A DNA stretch of 16,936 bases from an uncultured Spartobacteria bacterium (GTDB lineage Bacteria > Verrucomicrobiota > Verrucomicrobiia > Chthoniobacterales > Terrimicrobiaceae). Of this stretch, positions 14,508-16,936 are shown piece by piece. The stretch covers positions 1 to 16,936 of the forward strand of contig CALCJD010000046.1 of assembly GCA_937960895.1 (NCBI GenBank), in the 5' to 3' direction. Both the position numbers and the translations under genes were made by a program. The notes beneath the pieces were generated by a model. That model had not been told where the DNA came from, did no database searches, and saw only the letters and a list, made by a program, of their open reading frames with translations. Position 1 is the first letter of the stretch; the number at the start of each line of letters is the position of its first letter.

Positions 14508-15395
14508 TTACTTAATTGAATAACCGCCGTCGCACACGATGGTCTGGCCGACAATGAAATTTGCGGCGTCACTTAGCATAAAAATGGCGAGCTCGGCGAT
14601 TTCCTCGGGATAGGCGAAGCGTTGTAATGGATTGTCTGGATAAAACATGTTATCGCCTTGTTCCAAGCAATGGGGCTGCATGTTGGTGGCTATGATTCCC
14701 GGAGCGATTCCGTTTACCAAAATGCCATGCCGGGCCAAGGTGACCCCGAGACCTTGTGTAAAACCAACGATGTCCCATTTGGACATTCTGTAGGGAATCG
14801 TTGCGCCCACAAACCCTCCCTGGGAGGAAATGTTCAGGACTTTTCTTATGCTTTTTGTTTGCGACTTCATCCAGCGGTCGCAAACGTTTTGAGTAACAAA
14901 AAAAAGGCCTTTCGAGTTGATTCGATAAGTCTCGTCCCATGTCGACTCTTTAACTGTTGGGAATGAACCGGGAAGCAGAACCGCGGCATTGTTGACAAGG
15001 ATGTCCAGCTCTCCGCCCAACAGCTGACGGGTTTTTTCCAGCATATCGGTGTGCTGATTGATGTCTCCGATATCCCAAACGAGGGTGTGAACCTGTCGAT
15101 GGGAAAGTTTTTTGGCTGCCTGTTCAAGTTTCTCTGGCGAGCGTCCGGTAATGACAACCCGGGCGCCCTCATCGAGACAGCGTTTCGCTATGGCCAAACC
15201 AATCCCGGCATTTCCCCCGGTGATCAAAATCCGTTTTCCCTCCAGAACATTGCCTCGGTGGATCTGGGAAACGTTGACGGTGAGGAATCCTCCGTGCCGT
15301 AAAGTCTCGGAAAAAAACTTCGCCGAAAGGCTCAAACGCTTCAGTTCCCGCGCGAGTCGAGAGCAAATGCGCTGAATCAGGGATTGGTGGCTCAT
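14508..15395 (-). CDS. Classical short-chain dehydrogenase/reductase (SDR) with long N-terminal extension
   Basis: 295 residues. The cofactor loop T-G-G-N-A-G-I-G is at 59-66, N-N-A-A at 135-138, catalytic Asn N160, Ser in N-I-S-S (188-191), and the Y202-R-M-S-K206 pair. G-I-A-P-G-I-I-A-T (229-237) and the C-terminal V-C-D-G-G-Y are standard for the FabG-like classical SDRs. T-G-R-S after strand 2 (around residues 83-86) favours NADP(H). The odd part is the first 50 residues, basic and helix-like (L-A-R-E-L-K-R-L-S-L), where classical SDRs usually have fewer than ten. The ATG (15395) sits 11 bases after the flippase stop and no later in-frame ATG precedes the core; an in-frame TTG at codon 21 is a weaker alternative. 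It is followed by the ThDP enzyme 33 bases later, so a two-step ketone-forming and reducing pathway is inferred. Confidence 0.88.
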   Translation of the reverse strand: MSHQSLIQRICSRLARELKRLSLSAKFFSETLRHGGFLTVNVSQIHRGNVLEGKRILITGGNAGIGLAIAKRCLDEGARVVITGRSPEKLEQAAKKLSHRQVHTLVWDIGDINQHTDMLEKTRQLLGGELDILVNNAAVLLPGSFPTVKESTWDETYRINSKGLFFVTQNVCDRWMKSQTKSIRKVLNISSQGGFVGATIPYRMSKWDIVGFTQGLGVTLARHGILVNGIAPGIIATNMQPHCLEQGDNMFYPDNPLQRFAYPEEIAELAIFMLSDAANFIVGQTIVCDGGYSIK

Positions 15396-15406
15396 AGGCT
15401 AAATTC

Positions 15407-16936
15407 TTAATTTCGTGGCGGAGTCGAGGCAGGTGGTTTTTTTAAAAACTTGCCGAGAAGTTTGTTTTTTTCGGATCGGGTAATAAGCAGGAAAGCGCCG
15501 AAAACAGTTGCGACGGAGCTGGATGCCAGAACGGTTAAGGCAAATCGGGGAATCTCCGAGGATATGTTCTGCTGAACAAACCAGCCGGCCGGAATGGCCA
15601 ATGTCAGTATAATGATGGCCGGAACTGCAACGGCCTTGAGCCACGGCGTAATGGGCAATCCCGTGAGGGCCTTTGCAAAGACAACTCTTCCCACACAGTA
15701 GATGGCACCGGAAATGAAAATTGCAACCCCGATGGAGCTCGGCGAAAGGCCTGCTTTATGGAAGCACCAAATTAAAGGAAGGGCGATGAGAAAGATGGAT
15801 CCTTGAATGATTTCATATAGGGCAATTTTCCCGCGGGCGTTCACGGCGATCATGTGCCCTGCGGTCATTTTGTCCATGATGAGCATAATGAGTAGCCAAC
15901 GACACAGATCGGAAGTAAATGGTGGCGGATTGTTGAGCCAGAGTTTCAGGACGGTGTCGATTTCCAATACTAGCGGGACAATGAAAATGAGTACGAGCAG
16001 TGAACCCAGTCGACAAACCCGGTTGCACATGTCGGTGACGGCAGCGGTATCTCCTTTTCCTTCAGCCGCAACGATGGCCGGCTGAAAGGCGTTGACCAAT
16101 GAAGAGGCCAGGGAGGTGGCCTGGATGGACAGGCGGTTTGCGATGTTGTAGGAGGCGTTGATTGTTGGATTGAAGAACAGATTGATGAGAACGGGAGTTC
16201 CCTGATTTCTCAGGACGACACAACTGATGCCGAACAGCTTCCATCCGACGTAGGAGAATAGCGTGCGGAATTGCTCCAGATGAAAGAAGTTCCTGAGATC
16301 CGGACGGCAGGCGCCGAATTTCTTGGCTGAGCGAATGATCTGAATGAAGGCAATGGTCACGGAAATGCACATCATTCCGAAACCGTAGAAAACCAGCTTG
16401 TCGCCTGGCGCAGACAGCAAGATCCAGGCGAGACCCAGTGTCGCCAAGCTGTGACACATGGAAAAGAAGGCCAGTTCCATTATTGCCTGATGGGCGGAAA
16501 ACATCGCGGTAAATGGCACGGAGACGACACTGGCGAGGGCCGTGATCATGGAGAAATGGAACACCGCCAGACAGGCGCCCAGGCGATCGGCCGGGATATT
16601 CATCCAATGGTGGATGGCGTATTCGCCAACCGGTATGCCGATGACGGCCAAAAGCACTGCCAGGGTCAGATGCGTGGATAGCGCTGTGTTGAACCAGCTG
16701 CGCAGTTCATGCCGAGCCTCCGTTGGCGAAAGATGGGCGGTTTTTCCTATGGAATAGGCGTAGAACCGTCCCACCCCAATGGAGAGGCCGCTGTTCAGGA
16801 ATGTGATGAGGAGAATGATGCTTCCCACCACGCCGAACAGGCCGAAGTCGACGTCCCCGAGGGACATCAGCACCCAGCGGGCGCTGAACAGACTGCTGGC
16901 CATCGCAACAAGAGATTGTGCGTAACTGGCAAGAGT
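15407..16936 (-). CDS. wzx: Wzx-like polysaccharide flippase (5' end cut by the right edge)
   Basis: At least 509 residues are visible and the frame is still open at the edge, so the true start is beyond the window; the ATG at 16903 lies inside the first membrane segment and is not the natural start. The sequence has roughly 12 hydrophobic segments and the MATE/Wzx (polysaccharide biosynthesis protein, MOP superfamily) pattern. Signals include the N-terminal F-S-A-R-W-V-L-M-S-L-G-D-V-D-F-G-L-F-G-V stretch followed by L-N-S-G-L-S-I-G-V-G-R-F, a common Wzx opening, and a second-half N-A-S-Y-N-I-A-N-R-L segment. It would move the undecaprenyl-diphosphate-linked repeat unit from the cytoplasmic to the periplasmic side. 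It is the first gene seen in transcription order; the SDR starts 11 bases after its stop. Confidence 0.87.
   Translation of the reverse strand, partial: TLASYAQSLVAMASSLFSARWVLMSLGDVDFGLFGVVGSIILLITFLNSGLSIGVGRFYAYSIGKTAHLSPTEARHELRSWFNTALSTHLTLAVLLAVIGIPVGEYAIHHWMNIPADRLGACLAVFHFSMITALASVVSVPFTAMFSAHQAIMELAFFSMCHSLATLGLAWILLSAPGDKLVFYGFGMMCISVTIAFIQIIRSAKKFGACRPDLRNFFHLEQFRTLFSYVGWKLFGISCVVLRNQGTPVLINLFFNPTINASYNIANRLSIQATSLASSLVNAFQPAIVAAEGKGDTAAVTDMCNRVCRLGSLLVLIFIVPLVLEIDTVLKLWLNNPPPFTSDLCRWLLIMLIMDKMTAGHMIAVNARGKIALYEIIQGSIFLIALPLIWCFHKAGLSPSSIGVAIFISGAIYCVGRVVFAKALTGLPITPWLKAVAVPAIIILTLAIPAGWFVQQNISSEIPRFALTVLASSSVATVFGAFLLITRSEKNKLLGKFLKKPPASTPPRN

Overview
This window is the inside of a surface-polysaccharide (O-antigen, capsule or exopolysaccharide) biosynthesis locus. 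Fifteen genes all lie on the minus strand, so transcription runs from position 16936 towards position 1. Genes are tightly packed, with several ATGA/GTGA start-stop overlaps, and the largest gene-free stretch is only about 110 bases. There are no rRNA, tRNA, CRISPR, insertion-sequence or phage features. Wzx-type export points to a Gram-negative-type envelope. The coding DNA is moderately GC-rich, with a visibly more AT-rich polymerase gene, and only a few starts have a recognisable Shine-Dalgarno sequence. A PVC-group or similar environmental bacterium would fit, but the window has no taxonomic marker.

Layout in order of transcription: a Wzx-like flippase, cut by the right edge (15407-16936); a classical SDR (14508-15395); a MenD-like thiamine-diphosphate enzyme (12726-14474); a polysaccharide pyruvyl transferase (11574-12698); a GT-A-type glycosyltransferase (10674-11570); two left-handed beta-helix acyltransferases overlapping by four bases (9916-10635 and 9257-9919); a Wzy/O-antigen-ligase-like membrane protein (7720-9267); a GT4 glycosyltransferase (6592-7635); a nucleotidyltransferase/thymidylate-kinase-like fusion (5139-6542); two more GT4-like glycosyltransferases (3907-5142 and 2634-3806); an APH-like phosphotransferase (1410-2522); a SAM methyltransferase (653-1432); a short, degenerate RmlD-like protein (162-656); and the first codons of another glycosyltransferase (1-54).

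As a working model, five glycosyltransferases build a repeat unit on a lipid carrier. The acyltransferases, pyruvyl transferase, methyltransferase and one or both kinase-like proteins decorate it. The flippase moves it across the inner membrane and the Wzy-like protein polymerises or ligates it. The initiating phosphoglycosyltransferase, chain-length regulator, outer-membrane export proteins and most nucleotide-sugar pathways must lie elsewhere. The most unusual parts are: (i) the MenD-like enzyme, which keeps the ThDP machinery but has lost the isochorismate-binding arginines and sits beside an SDR, suggesting a ThDP-dependent branched or modified sugar pathway; (ii) two kinase-like proteins in one glycan locus, one fused to a nucleotidyltransferase-like domain and the other overlapping a methyltransferase, which recalls the methyl/phosphate capping logic of WbdD; and (iii) the degenerate RmlD-like fragment beside an intergenic inverted repeat at the left end.
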